Shown: piece after piece, positions 34,204 through 43,300 of the stretch
Layout: every line of letters starts with the position of its first letter
Numbering within the stretch: position 1 is the stretch's first letter
NCBI RefSeq assembly: GCF_040327995.1
Contig: NZ_JBEPIJ010000001.1
Location: forward strand, 186,001 to 250,000
Source: Solimonas thermocellulolyticum
Lineage (GTDB): Bacteria > Pseudomonadota > Gammaproteobacteria > Nevskiales > Nevskiaceae
Reading direction: 5' to 3'
Length of the DNA: 64,000 nucleotides
Translations under genes and position numbers: made by a program
The notes under the pieces: model-generated
Told to the model about the DNA's origin: nothing
Databases searched by the model: none
Seen by the model: the letters and a program-made list of their open reading frames with translations, nothing else

Positions 34204-34983
34204 CTATCGTTTGGGCGGCCACGGAATCAGCGCACTGGTCGTGCGCACGTATTCGTCATAGCCGGGCTTGCGCCGGATCATCTCGGCTTCGAGCATCGGC
34301 ACGCCGGAGAGCTTGAGCAGCAAGAATGCCATGATCGCCGGTGCGGCGAGCGCGGCCCAGCCCCAGGGCGCACCGAGCGCCAGCGGCACATAGGCTGCCC
34401 AATGCACGCATTCGAAGAAGTAGTTGGGATGCCGCGAGTAGCGCCACAGCCCATTGCGGCAGACCTTGCCTTTGTTCGCCGGGTTCGCGCGGAAGCGTTC
34501 CATCTGGCGATCGGCGACACCCTCGCCGACGATCGCGACGATCCACAGCAGCAGCGCCAACGCCATCGCCCAGACCGGCGGCATGGTGTCGCGGTACGCG
34601 ACCGGCGCGAACGCGCTCGCGGCGAGCATCAGCGTGAACAGATTCTGGAACTGGAAGAACCAGAACATCTTGCGGTCCGCCGCATCGCCCCAGTCCTTGC
34701 GCAACCGCGCGTAGCGCCAGTCCTCGGGCTTGCCGTGGTTGCGCACCCAAAGGTGCCAGCCCAGGCGCAGGCCCCAGGCGCCGCCCATCAGCGCGACGAG
34801 CAGGCGCGGCAACGCCGGTGCGTCACCGCACAGGGCATAGACGACGGCGAGGCCGCCGAGCGTCCACGCCCAGATCGCATCGACCATGCCGGCGTTGCGT
34901 GTGCGCAACTGCCACAGCCAGGCGCCGGTCTTGGCGATGATGGCCACAGCCACGGTGAGCAACAGGGCTTGATCGAAGCGCAT
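34204..34983 (-). CDS. DUF1295 membrane protein (steroid 5-alpha-reductase family)
   Basis: This 259-residue integral membrane protein has about six or seven helices. The DUF1295 signatures are DWRYARLRKDWG and FQFQNLFTLMLAASAFAPV. The C-terminal CRNGLWRYSRHPNYFFECVHW and RKPGYDEYVRTTSALIPWPP match the ICMT/steroid-reductase fold that binds NADPH and a lipid. In related bacteria it often sits next to CFA-synthase-like genes and probably reduces or modifies a lipid. The same pairing occurs here. Confidence 0.9.
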   Translation of the reverse strand: MRFDQALLLTVAVAIIAKTGAWLWQLRTRNAGMVDAIWAWTLGGLAVVYALCGDAPALPRLLVALMGGAWGLRLGWHLWVRNHGKPEDWRYARLRKDWGDAADRKMFWFFQFQNLFTLMLAASAFAPVAYRDTMPPVWAMALALLLWIVAIVGEGVADRQMERFRANPANKGKVCRNGLWRYSRHPNYFFECVHWAAYVPLALGAPWGWAALAAPAIMAFLLLKLSGVPMLEAEMIRRKPGYDEYVRTTSALIPWPPKR

Positions 34984-35122
34984 GACGGATGCCGGTGCGG
35001 GGGGCTGCGCGCGAGCCTACGCGCCGCACAGCATACGTGTGAAGATGCCGAGCGGATGAGCCGGCGATCGAGATCGCATAAAGTTGGCGACGCGGCTCCA
35101 GGGCGGCCGCTGGGGGGCTGTC

Positions 35123-35758
35123 TTGAAGATTCTGCTCATCGACGATCACGAGTTGTTCCGTGCGGGTCTGAAGCTGCTGCTGGCGAATCTCGCCGACGGC
35201 TGCGAATTCGCCGAGGCCGCCGACCTCAACCATGCGCTGGCGCTGGCCGGGCGGCAGCACTTCGACATCGTGCTGCTCGACTTTCGCCTGCCCGGCCCTT
35301 CGGGCTTCGAGGCGCTCGCGGCGATGCGCGCGGCGGACGAGGCCGCCAGCATCGTCGTGCTCTCCGGCGAGGACGACCCGCTGCTGATCCGCCGCGTCAT
35401 CGACGCGGGAGCGTCCGGCTTCATCCCCAAGGCCAGTAGCCACGCGACGATGATGGCCGCGCTGCAACTGATCATCGCCGGCGGCAGCTATCTGCCACCG
35501 CACGTGCTCAGCATCGCGCACGACGATGGGCAGGCACAGTCGCCCGATGAGGCGCCGCCGCTGATGTCGCTGACCGACCGTCAACGCGAGGCGCTACGGC
35601 TGGCGATGCAGGGTAAGTCGAACAAGGTCATCGCCCGCGAGATGGACGTCTCCGAAGCCACGGTCAAGGCCCATTTGTCGGCGGCGTTCCGCGCGCTGCG
35701 CGTGCACAACCGCACTGAGGCGGTCTATGTCACCGCTCGTCTGCGCCTGACGATCTAA
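35123..35758 (+). CDS. LuxR/NarL family response regulator
   Basis: This 211-residue regulator has a receiver domain (1-115) with acidic pocket DD at 7-8, phospho-acceptor D53 (IVLLDFRLPGP) and Lys in GFIPKASS. A LuxR HTH (about 145-205) follows, with TDRQREALRLAMQGKSNKVI and VSEATVKAHLSA. No ATG fits; the TTG at 35123 puts the protein start exactly at the receiver fold (KILLIDDHELF) after a G-rich SD. It converges on the giant fusion gene with only 6 bp between stops. The hybrid kinase beyond that gene may be its partner. Confidence 0.92.
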   Translation: MKILLIDDHELFRAGLKLLLANLADGCEFAEAADLNHALALAGRQHFDIVLLDFRLPGPSGFEALAAMRAADEAASIVVLSGEDDPLLIRRVIDAGASGFIPKASSHATMMAALQLIIAGGSYLPPHVLSIAHDDGQAQSPDEAPPLMSLTDRQREALRLAMQGKSNKVIAREMDVSEATVKAHLSAAFRALRVHNRTEAVYVTARLRLTI

Positions 35759-35764
35759 CGCGCA

Positions 35765-38700
35765 TCACAGCGGCACGCTGCCGGTCAGACCAAGGCCGTC
35801 CTCGCTATCGAAACGGTAATCCAGCCGCCAGCCCTCGGCTGCGCGATACAGCGTCAGGTGAGTGAAACCGGCGCCGCTCGACACCTGCGTGCGCACGCGA
35901 CAGCGGCCTTGATGGCCGTCGGCGACGAAGGCGAAGTCCTCGTCGAGCAGAAAATCGCTAGGGGCCGCGTTGGCGAAACGATACGGCGTGTTCAACCCGG
36001 CGGTGTGGACGACGTGGAAGCGCGTGCGTCGTCCCTGCACTTCGACCTCGGCCTCGACGAACAGGCCCAGATGCGCATCGCCGCAGAGAAACACGACCGG
36101 GCCGACCTGTGGTTCGCTGGCGAGCAGCGCGAGCAGCGCGTGAAAGGTCTGCGGATAGCCGTCCCAGCCATCGGCGTTGAGCGCCGCGTGCGTGCCGACA
36201 TCGCAGCGCTCGAAGGCGAGCCGCGCACGCACCGCGCTGCGGTGGCGCGGCAGGAGCGGTGCGGGCGAGACGATCAGCTTCGGCCGCTCCGATGGCGCGC
36301 AGCGCAGCCATTCGCGCAATGCCGTCCATTCGCACGGATCGCTGAACATCGGCACCTCGGTGCGGGCGGCGCTGCGGTGACTGCGCCGCGTGCGGGTGTC
36401 GAGCAGATAGAGCGGCACGTCGCCCACGCGCAGAGTCATCGACAGACGGTCCGGATCCGCGCCGGGTGCGCGCTGGAAGCGCAGGAACTGCGCAACGCCG
36501 AGTTCGCGCAGTTGCTGATTCGCGTCGAAGGCCGCATCGCCGCGCTGACCGGCGATCGGCTGCCAGTTGTCGACGATCTCGTGATCGTCCGGCAGCGTCG
36601 CCAGCGGCACGCGGCGCAGCACGTCGCGCACCTCGGCGTCGTGTAGCCAGGTCTCGTAGGGCTTGCGAAAGCGGTCGTGCAGATCGGCCGGATCAAACAG
36701 CCCGGCGGTGGCATCGACGTAGACCTGATCGCCGGTGAGCAGCAGCAGGTCCGGCCGCTCGCCACCGTCGAGGCGCGCATTGAGCCGGCGCCACGAGGCC
36801 TGCGCCGGAGCGGTGTTGAAGATGCCCGGCGGGTACTGGCAACTGCCGAGCGCGATGCGCAGCCGCGCCGGATCGGCCGGCGCCGGCAGCTCGACCAGCC
36901 CGAGCGCACGCGCCGGCGACGCCTTCAAAAAGGCATCGAGCGCCTGCGCCGTCGCCGCCTCGACACTGGCGCCGACACCGGCCGGCGGTGCGTCGCGATC
37001 CGAGGCGCCGATCGCGGCAGACTGTTCATAGACCAGCAGCACGAGCACGCCGTCGATGCCCGACCACGCCGGCAGACGCAGCCGACACCAGTCGCAGTCC
37101 GCAGGCGCAGCAACCGTCTCGGCCGCCTGATCGGCCTTGCGCCAAACACCGCTGGCATCGCGTCTGAGCGGCAGCAGCACGATCTCATGCGGCCGGCCGA
37201 GTCGCGGGCTCGCGCCCAGCCCGATCCATTGCGCGGCGTCATCGGTCGCGTACAGCACCGGACCGAGCCAGGGCACGCGCGCAAGGTACTGCGGTGCCGC
37301 CGCGGCGGCCTTGGGCGGCGGCGCATCGAGAAAGCCGCGGATGCGCTCGAAGGTCTCGGCCGCGCGCCGGCCGATCAGGCAGTCCTGATGTCCCATGCCA
37401 TCGAGCATCACTGCCTCGACCGCAACGCCGGCATCGCGCAGCAGACGCGCGTTGCGATGCAGCGTCGCCGGATCGGCAAGGCCGTTGTCGCTGCCGTGCA
37501 GCAGCAGCGTCGGGAAGCGCCAGTGCGCACGCAGCGCCGCCGGTGTGACGAAGCGGTTGTGACCGCCGCGATCGGTGATGACCTGATGACGCGCGAAGTG
37601 GATCACCTGGGCGACGGTGTCGAGGTTCAGCGGCCCGAACAGCTCGTCGATGTGATCGAGCACCGCATCGTCCACGTTGCGCAGCGAGAACGTGCGCCCG
37701 TAGAGCGCATCCATGCGGTGACGCACGCCGGCGAAGCGCACCGACTGAGCGAGGCAGGCGCTGTTCTCGCGCAGCAGCTCGTCGTCCGGATACGGCAGCG
37801 TCGCCAGCAGACGATCGAAGAGCTCACCGAGCAGACCCTCCGGCGCCGCGTCGAAGCGATAGGCCAGCGGCCCGAGCAGGGCCTCGAAGTACGACAGCAC
37901 ATAGCCGCGGAACACATTTTGTGGCGTCAGCACCATGGCCGGACCGTTCTGCGACAGCACCGCGCGGCGGATGCGGCCGGGCAGCGCGGCGCGCGCGCCG
38001 CGGAAGCGGTCGATCGCATCGCACCCACCACCGCGGTCGCGCAGCAGCGCCGCGATCGTATCCGCCGGCAGCTCGGCCGACAGCACCGCCATGCTGAACA
38101 TCACCGCGCCCATGCAGTGCGCGACGACGTCGATCTGCGCCGCGCCGGTGCAGTCGACGACGTGTTCGACCGCCGCCGGGATGTCGCTGAGCGCGACCTG
38201 CTCGAAGGTCCACGGCCGCTGCGCCGTGGCCAGGCCGGCGCTGCTGCGCAGGTCGACGATCCAGACATCGCGACCGTGCTCGGCGAGGTCCTGTGCCAGC
38301 GAGGGCCGCAGCGCCGGGTGCGCATAGGTGTTGCCGCTGGCGCTGTAGCCGTGAATCAGCAGCACCGGCGGCGCGTTCGCGCCGTCGCGCTCTTCGCGGC
38401 GGTAGCGGCAAAGGCGGATGCGCAGCGGCCGATCGTCGAGACGGCCGACCTCGATCTCGTGGATCTGCGGCTCGGGCAGGCCCGGCAGCCGGCCCGGCAG
38501 GCGCTGCGCCTGTCGCGGCCGCGGCGCATCCGGCTTGCGCGCGCTGAGCTGGTGGGTCGACAGCAGCAGGCGCAGCACCAGCGCGGCCAGCGCGGCCAGG
38601 TCCGCGAGCGCCTCGACATGACAGCGCTGCGCCTCGATGCGCAGCAGCGGCTGGCTGCGCTCGGCAAAGTAGGCTGGGTCGAGCACCAGAGCCTGCGGAC

Positions 38701-41305
38701 CCTTGCCGGCGAGCACACCGCCGAACTCGGTGAGCTGCATCTCCTGCAGTTGCCGCCACGGATTCGACGGCCGGCCGTAGCCGATGTGCTTGTGTCCGCG
38801 CAGGCTGCGCGCGGCCTCGTCGAGCGGCAGCACGAAGCCCGCATCGCCGCCGCTCAAGCGCGGCCCGATCTGCATCTCGTAGCGGAAACAGCGGACCTCG
38901 CCGGCGTGGCTGGCGAGCGCGATCATGTCGCGCATCTGCGTACGCAGGCTGCCGGCCGAACGGCCGACGCCGCGCCAGCGCGCGCACAGACTCTGCACGG
39001 CGTCGCGCAGGCCGCGATTGCGCCACCAGGCCCACAGCGCACGCAGCGTGCGCGGCCACGCCCGGGTCGGCACGCGCTCGAACACGACCAGGCTGCCGGT
39101 GAGCGCATGGCTGCAACCCAGACGCTCCTCCTCGCGCGCACGGGCATCCGCATCCAGGCCCTCGGCAATGAGGCGCGCGCGCGTTGCTGCCGGCACCACG
39201 CGCAGACGGCTCGCGTTCGGCCCCTCGCTGATCAGATCGAGCCGTGCCGACGACAGGCGACCCTCGGCGTCAGGCACGAACAGATGCTCGATCGGCAGCA
39301 TCCGGTAGCAAAGCGTCAGCTCGACATGACAGTCGACGACACCCTGCCCGGCGATGCGCAGCGGCAGCGTGCCGCTCAGGCGCTCGCTGATGCCGACCTG
39401 CGTGCCCGATCCTTGCGTGTCTGCCGGCGTCGGCGGCGGATCGAGGCGCGGGCGCGCGATGGTTGCGGCCGCCGCGGGCGGCGCTGCCGCGAGCGACCAC
39501 TGGGTGCGCAGGATGCGCACCGCGCGCAGCGCCAGCGCGGCGATGGTCAGTGCCGGATTGACGCCGAGCGCGCAAGGCACGATGGCGCCGTCGAGTACGA
39601 CGAGGTCGTCCTGCGCGCGCCAGGCATCGCCGTCGCGCAAGAAGACGCGACCGCAGTCGTCGACGACGCCGCGATCGGCAGCATCGGCCATGCCGCAGCC
39701 GCCGAGCGGATGCACGGTGACGACCGCGCCGCGCGGCACGCCGAGCGCCCGTTCCATCGCCTCCGGCAGTGGCCGCCACAGCGGGTTCGGCAGGGTCACG
39801 CCGTCGAAGCCGGCGTGCGCGGCGCCGTGCGCGCGCCGCTGCAGCAACTGCATCTGCGCGTCGAACAGCGGATGCCGGCGCAGCTCGGGCCAGACGATGT
39901 CGATCGCGCCATCGCCGGCGCCGCTGTCGTCGGCGCGCAGACGCAGACGTCCGCCGGCGTCGTCGTCGCCCATCACTGCGAACACCGACAGGTCGCGGAT
40001 GCGCTCGCGGCGCAGCGCCAGCGGATCGTCGGCGGGATGACCGCCGGAGTGCACCTCGGCATCGCGCGCCGCCAGGCGGTGCAGCGTCTGCACCGTGGTG
40101 ATGATCTCCTCGGCCGGCCGGCGCAGCGCCGCCGGCACCGCCATTTCCTCGACCAACAGCCGGCGCCGCCGGCCGACGCGGTCGCGGACCTCGGCGCTGA
40201 AGGCGCTGGTGATCGTCGGACCGATGCCGCGGGTCTCGGGCGCCTGGTCCTCGTGGGCGACGGCGTTGGCGCGGCCCGTTTCGCCGTAGTCGTAGCCGAA
40301 GGCGATCAGATCGCCATTGCCGGAAAAGCCGGCACCGAGCCGCGGCGAGAAGCGCAAGCCCGGCGTCGCCTGCTGCGAACGCAGCAGGATCTCGGTGGAG
40401 CCGAGACTGCCGGCCGCGAGAATCACGCGGTGCGCGACGATCCAGCGCGGGCCCGTCTCGCAGCGGCGCAGCGCCTCGTCGGTATGCGTCACCTCGACCG
40501 CCCAGCCCGCACCGCCGGCGGCGCGCTGCACCCGCAACACCGTCGCGCCGCACCAGATCTCGGCGCCGCGGCGCACGGCGCTGACCAAGAGATTGGTGTC
40601 GAGCGATTCCTTGGCGCCGTGGTTGCAGCCGGTGGCGCAGTCGCCGCAGCGCTTGCATGCCGACAAAGCGACGCCGGCGCTGCTGGGGCGATCCTCGAAG
40701 GCGATCGTCACCGGCACCGGCTGGGCGGCGGCGTCGAGCCGGCCGAGCACGCGCGCCTTGGCCGGCAGCGGCGCCGGAATCGTGTTCGCGCGCTCACCGA
40801 GCTGCGCGCCGAGCAGCGTGCGCGCCTCGGCGTAAAACGCGCGCAGCGTCCGCCCGGTGCGCAGCGCCGCCGGCCAGCGCTGGTCGAAAACCTCGGCCGG
40901 CGCTTCGAGCATGACGCCGGCGTTGATCAGCGACCCGCCGCCCAGGCCATTGGCGAGCACCACGCCGGCGTCACCGTCGGCGCGCACGTCGAACAACGCC
41001 TCGCCGCCGCGCGCCTTACCGGCAAAGCGGCCGCGCAGATGCGTCGGCAGCTCGGCCAGCCGCGACGGAAACCCACCCGGCAAGTACTCGCGGCCGCGTT
41101 CGAGTACGCCGACGCGGCCGCTGCCGGCGAGCTCCGCGGCCGCGATCGCACCGCCATAGCCGCTGCCGACGATGAGCACGTCGAACGCCGCCTCGGTGGC
41201 ATGCGCGTGCGCGTGGCAGCGCGTCGCGTCGGCGAACAGCTCGGCGAACTCGCGCGACAGCCAGCGCGTGCTGCCGGCCGACGGCGGGCTAGCAGCGCTG
41301 CTCAT
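35765..41305 (-). CDS. Giant fusion: GMC oxidoreductase, alpha/beta hydrolase and PhoD-like phosphatase
   Basis: The ORF encodes 1846 residues with three enzymes in order. (1) Residues about 40-600: a cholesterol-oxidase-like GMC flavoenzyme with IVGSGYGGAIAAAELAG (G47-G52), a ferredoxin-like CKRCGDCATGCN (C217, C220, C223, C227), VHPLGGCGM (H532) and LGVNPALTI (N583). (2) Residues about 970-1330: an alpha/beta hydrolase with LLIHGYSASGN (H985), nucleophile elbow VVAHCMGAV where Cys1064 replaces Ser, D1273 and H1306. (3) Residues about 1485-1846: a PhoD-like metallophosphatase with GSCQ, GDQVYVD (D1526), DDHEIVDNW (1573-1581) and CGDAHLGLF (D1743, H1745). Residues 600-960 are unassigned. No signal peptide is seen, although PhoD enzymes are usually Tat-exported. 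No frame break occurs. Substrate is unknown; sterol or lipid oxidation plus ester hydrolysis is an inference. Confidence 0.92.
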   Translation of the reverse strand: MSSAASPPSAGSTRWLSREFAELFADATRCHAHAHATEAAFDVLIVGSGYGGAIAAAELAGSGRVGVLERGREYLPGGFPSRLAELPTHLRGRFAGKARGGEALFDVRADGDAGVVLANGLGGGSLINAGVMLEAPAEVFDQRWPAALRTGRTLRAFYAEARTLLGAQLGERANTIPAPLPAKARVLGRLDAAAQPVPVTIAFEDRPSSAGVALSACKRCGDCATGCNHGAKESLDTNLLVSAVRRGAEIWCGATVLRVQRAAGGAGWAVEVTHTDEALRRCETGPRWIVAHRVILAAGSLGSTEILLRSQQATPGLRFSPRLGAGFSGNGDLIAFGYDYGETGRANAVAHEDQAPETRGIGPTITSAFSAEVRDRVGRRRRLLVEEMAVPAALRRPAEEIITTVQTLHRLAARDAEVHSGGHPADDPLALRRERIRDLSVFAVMGDDDAGGRLRLRADDSGAGDGAIDIVWPELRRHPLFDAQMQLLQRRAHGAAHAGFDGVTLPNPLWRPLPEAMERALGVPRGAVVTVHPLGGCGMADAADRGVVDDCGRVFLRDGDAWRAQDDLVVLDGAIVPCALGVNPALTIAALALRAVRILRTQWSLAAAPPAAAATIARPRLDPPPTPADTQGSGTQVGISERLSGTLPLRIAGQGVVDCHVELTLCYRMLPIEHLFVPDAEGRLSSARLDLISEGPNASRLRVVPAATRARLIAEGLDADARAREEERLGCSHALTGSLVVFERVPTRAWPRTLRALWAWWRNRGLRDAVQSLCARWRGVGRSAGSLRTQMRDMIALASHAGEVRCFRYEMQIGPRLSGGDAGFVLPLDEAARSLRGHKHIGYGRPSNPWRQLQEMQLTEFGGVLAGKGPQALVLDPAYFAERSQPLLRIEAQRCHVEALADLAALAALVLRLLLSTHQLSARKPDAPRPRQAQRLPGRLPGLPEPQIHEIEVGRLDDRPLRIRLCRYRREERDGANAPPVLLIHGYSASGNTYAHPALRPSLAQDLAEHGRDVWIVDLRSSAGLATAQRPWTFEQVALSDIPAAVEHVVDCTGAAQIDVVAHCMGAVMFSMAVLSAELPADTIAALLRDRGGGCDAIDRFRGARAALPGRIRRAVLSQNGPAMVLTPQNVFRGYVLSYFEALLGPLAYRFDAAPEGLLGELFDRLLATLPYPDDELLRENSACLAQSVRFAGVRHRMDALYGRTFSLRNVDDAVLDHIDELFGPLNLDTVAQVIHFARHQVITDRGGHNRFVTPAALRAHWRFPTLLLHGSDNGLADPATLHRNARLLRDAGVAVEAVMLDGMGHQDCLIGRRAAETFERIRGFLDAPPPKAAAAAPQYLARVPWLGPVLYATDDAAQWIGLGASPRLGRPHEIVLLPLRRDASGVWRKADQAAETVAAPADCDWCRLRLPAWSGIDGVLVLLVYEQSAAIGASDRDAPPAGVGASVEAATAQALDAFLKASPARALGLVELPAPADPARLRIALGSCQYPPGIFNTAPAQASWRRLNARLDGGERPDLLLLTGDQVYVDATAGLFDPADLHDRFRKPYETWLHDAEVRDVLRRVPLATLPDDHEIVDNWQPIAGQRGDAAFDANQQLRELGVAQFLRFQRAPGADPDRLSMTLRVGDVPLYLLDTRTRRSHRSAARTEVPMFSDPCEWTALREWLRCAPSERPKLIVSPAPLLPRHRSAVRARLAFERCDVGTHAALNADGWDGYPQTFHALLALLASEPQVGPVVFLCGDAHLGLFVEAEVEVQGRRTRFHVVHTAGLNTPYRFANAAPSDFLLDEDFAFVADGHQGRCRVRTQVSSGAGFTHLTLYRAAEGWRLDYRFDSEDGLGLTGSVPL

Positions 41306-41407
41306 CGCCGCTGACCCGCAGCGCCCTGCCCTGCGGCGCCCGTGCCCCGTCTTCGGTTCTGCTCATGCAACGCGCCCCCGGCGCCGAAGCTCAGCTCGTC
41401 TGCGCGC

Positions 41408-43222
41408 TCAAACCCTCACGGCCTTGAGGATCGCATCACGCAGCGTTTGTGCCGCCACCGGCTTGTGCAGCAGTTCGATGCCGGCCTTGCGTGCCTCGCG
41501 CAAGCGGTCCGGCGCGGTATCGCCGCTGACCAAGAGCGCCGGCAGATCCGGCCAGACCATGCGCAGCGCCTCGATGGTGCGCATGCCGCTATCGCTGCCG
41601 CGCAGGCGAAAGTCCGCCAGCACGATCGACGGTCGGTAGCGGCGCGTCACGTCGATGGCGGCGTCGGTGGACGCCGCGACCTCGACATCGAAGCCCATCT
41701 CCTCGAGCAGCGTCTTCATGCCGACGCGGATCGCTTCCTCGTCGTCGACGACCAGCACCTGGATGCGCGGTGTGTTCAGATCATTGGCCATGTTTCCCTC
41801 CGGTACGGCCACATCGGCGGCTCTGGCGATCGGCAGCTCGATGTAAAAACAACTGCCGGCGCCGGGGGCCGATTCGAGCCCCAGTTCGACGCCGAGCAGC
41901 TCGGTCAGCCGGCGCACGATCGCGAGCCCGAGGCCGAGGCCCTTGCTGCGGTCGCGTTCCGGATTGTGCAACTGGTAGAACTCCTCGAAGATACGCGCGT
42001 GCTCGGACTCGGGTATGCCCGGCCCGGTATCGCGCACGCTCACGCGGCAACGGCGGCCATTGCGCGCCGCGAACAGTTCGACGCTGCCGCGCTCGGTGTA
42101 CTTGATGGCATTCGACAGCAGATTGCGCAGGATGCGCTGGAACAGCGTCGGGTCGGTGCGCACCATCAGCCCCGGCTCGCAGCGCAGTTCGAGCCGCAGC
42201 TTGCGGTTCTCGGCCTGTGGCCGGAACTCTGCGGCGAGTTGGCTCAGCACGAGGTGAAGGTCCACGGTCGAGATCGCGCATTCGATCACGCCGGCGTCGA
42301 GCCGCGAGATGTCGAGCAGCGCGTCGAGCTGCGAGGCCAGCGACTGCACCGCCTGATCGATCTGCCGTGCAATCGCGGCAGTGCGCTCGTCCATCGGCCG
42401 CAACAGCAGCGAGCCGCTGAACAGCGACAGTGCATGGATCGGCTGGCGCAGATCGTGGCTCGCCGAGGCGAGAAAGCGGGTCTTGGACTGATTCGCAGAC
42501 TCGGCTTTGTCGAGCGCCTCGCGCAGCTTGCGGTTGAGTTCGATCCGCTGCAGACGGATGCGCCAGGACTCCTCGAAGACCTCGTGCAGGCCGCGAGCAT
42601 GGCTCAGCATCGTGGTGATGTAGATCAGCGTGAGTGCGCCGAACACGGTGCGTTCGAGCGTGCTCACCGCAAGGTTCGGCGCCAGCGCCCAGGCCAGCGC
42701 CACCGGCAGCATCATGATCAGGGTGTACGGCCGGCAGATCGGCTTGTAGCCGGCGGTGGCGTGGATCGTCGCCGAGCACACGCCGACGACGTAGATCGTG
42801 ATCACCGCGCCGACGACCACCGGAACGAAGGCGAACGCGGCGACGACCAGCACCTGCACGGCGCCGCTGAGCCAGAACAGCCACGCGATCTCGCGCAGCT
42901 TGTCCGCGTCGCTGCGCGTGCCGTCTTCGGCGAGCCGGTGCAGCAGCTGCGTGCGCAGGGCAATGACACCCAGGACCAGCACCGCCCAGGCGATGGGGAT
43001 CAACGGCGGCAGATACACGCAGAGCAGCGCCGCCAGCAGCGCGCTGGTCAGGTAACGCTCCACCGGGATGCGCCGCGCCTGCGTGGCGATCAGCTGCACC
43101 AATTCGCCGTGCAGCGAGCGCAGGCCATCCTCCGCTGCCACCGTCGGTCTCGATGGTGCTGCGCCTGCGCGCGATCCGCTGTCCGACATCGGCCCCGCCG
43201 TCCATGTGCCAAATGCGCCCAC
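41408..43222 (-). CDS. Hybrid sensor histidine kinase/response regulator
   Basis: This 604-residue protein has six hydrophobic segments (about 57-205) in an N-terminal membrane sensor and a short coiled coil. The HisKA domain carries H256 (SASHDLRQPIHAL), and the HATPase domain has NLLSNAIKYT, DTGPGIP and GLGLGLAIV. A C-terminal receiver carries phospho-acceptor D537 (LADFRL). No periplasmic domain of size is seen, so the signal is probably sensed in the membrane. An alternative start is MSDSGSRAG at 43189. It is downstream of nothing on its strand and lies 100 bp upstream of the fusion gene, so the two may be cotranscribed. Confidence 0.93.
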   Translation of the reverse strand: MGAFGTWTAGPMSDSGSRAGAAPSRPTVAAEDGLRSLHGELVQLIATQARRIPVERYLTSALLAALLCVYLPPLIPIAWAVLVLGVIALRTQLLHRLAEDGTRSDADKLREIAWLFWLSGAVQVLVVAAFAFVPVVVGAVITIYVVGVCSATIHATAGYKPICRPYTLIMMLPVALAWALAPNLAVSTLERTVFGALTLIYITTMLSHARGLHEVFEESWRIRLQRIELNRKLREALDKAESANQSKTRFLASASHDLRQPIHALSLFSGSLLLRPMDERTAAIARQIDQAVQSLASQLDALLDISRLDAGVIECAISTVDLHLVLSQLAAEFRPQAENRKLRLELRCEPGLMVRTDPTLFQRILRNLLSNAIKYTERGSVELFAARNGRRCRVSVRDTGPGIPESEHARIFEEFYQLHNPERDRSKGLGLGLAIVRRLTELLGVELGLESAPGAGSCFYIELPIARAADVAVPEGNMANDLNTPRIQVLVVDDEEAIRVGMKTLLEEMGFDVEVAASTDAAIDVTRRYRPSIVLADFRLRGSDSGMRTIEALRMVWPDLPALLVSGDTAPDRLREARKAGIELLHKPVAAQTLRDAILKAVRV

Positions 43223-43244
43223 GATAACGGCTGCTCACACCCGG

Positions 43245-43300
43245 GGACATTAGCCGATCGGCGAATACGCGCGCCCCCGGACATTAGCCATCCGGCCAAT
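43245..43300. promoter_or_regulatory. Two direct repeats with internal dyads (candidate operators)
   Basis: Two 22-bp repeats, 43245-43266 and 43279-43300, share 18 of 22 bases and lie 34 bp apart, about three helical turns. Each contains an inverted motif TTnGCC-N4-GGCnAA. They sit between the divergent hybrid kinase and Crp-like genes. The spacing suggests cooperative binding of two dimers on one face of DNA. Confidence 0.6.

Noticed and set aside
36677..41314. A 1545-residue ORF on the plus strand opposite the fusion gene
   Set aside because: It is an antisense frame kept open by high GC in the third codon position of the real gene; its translation is Arg/Gln/Asp-rich with no known motif, while the minus strand has full enzyme signatures.
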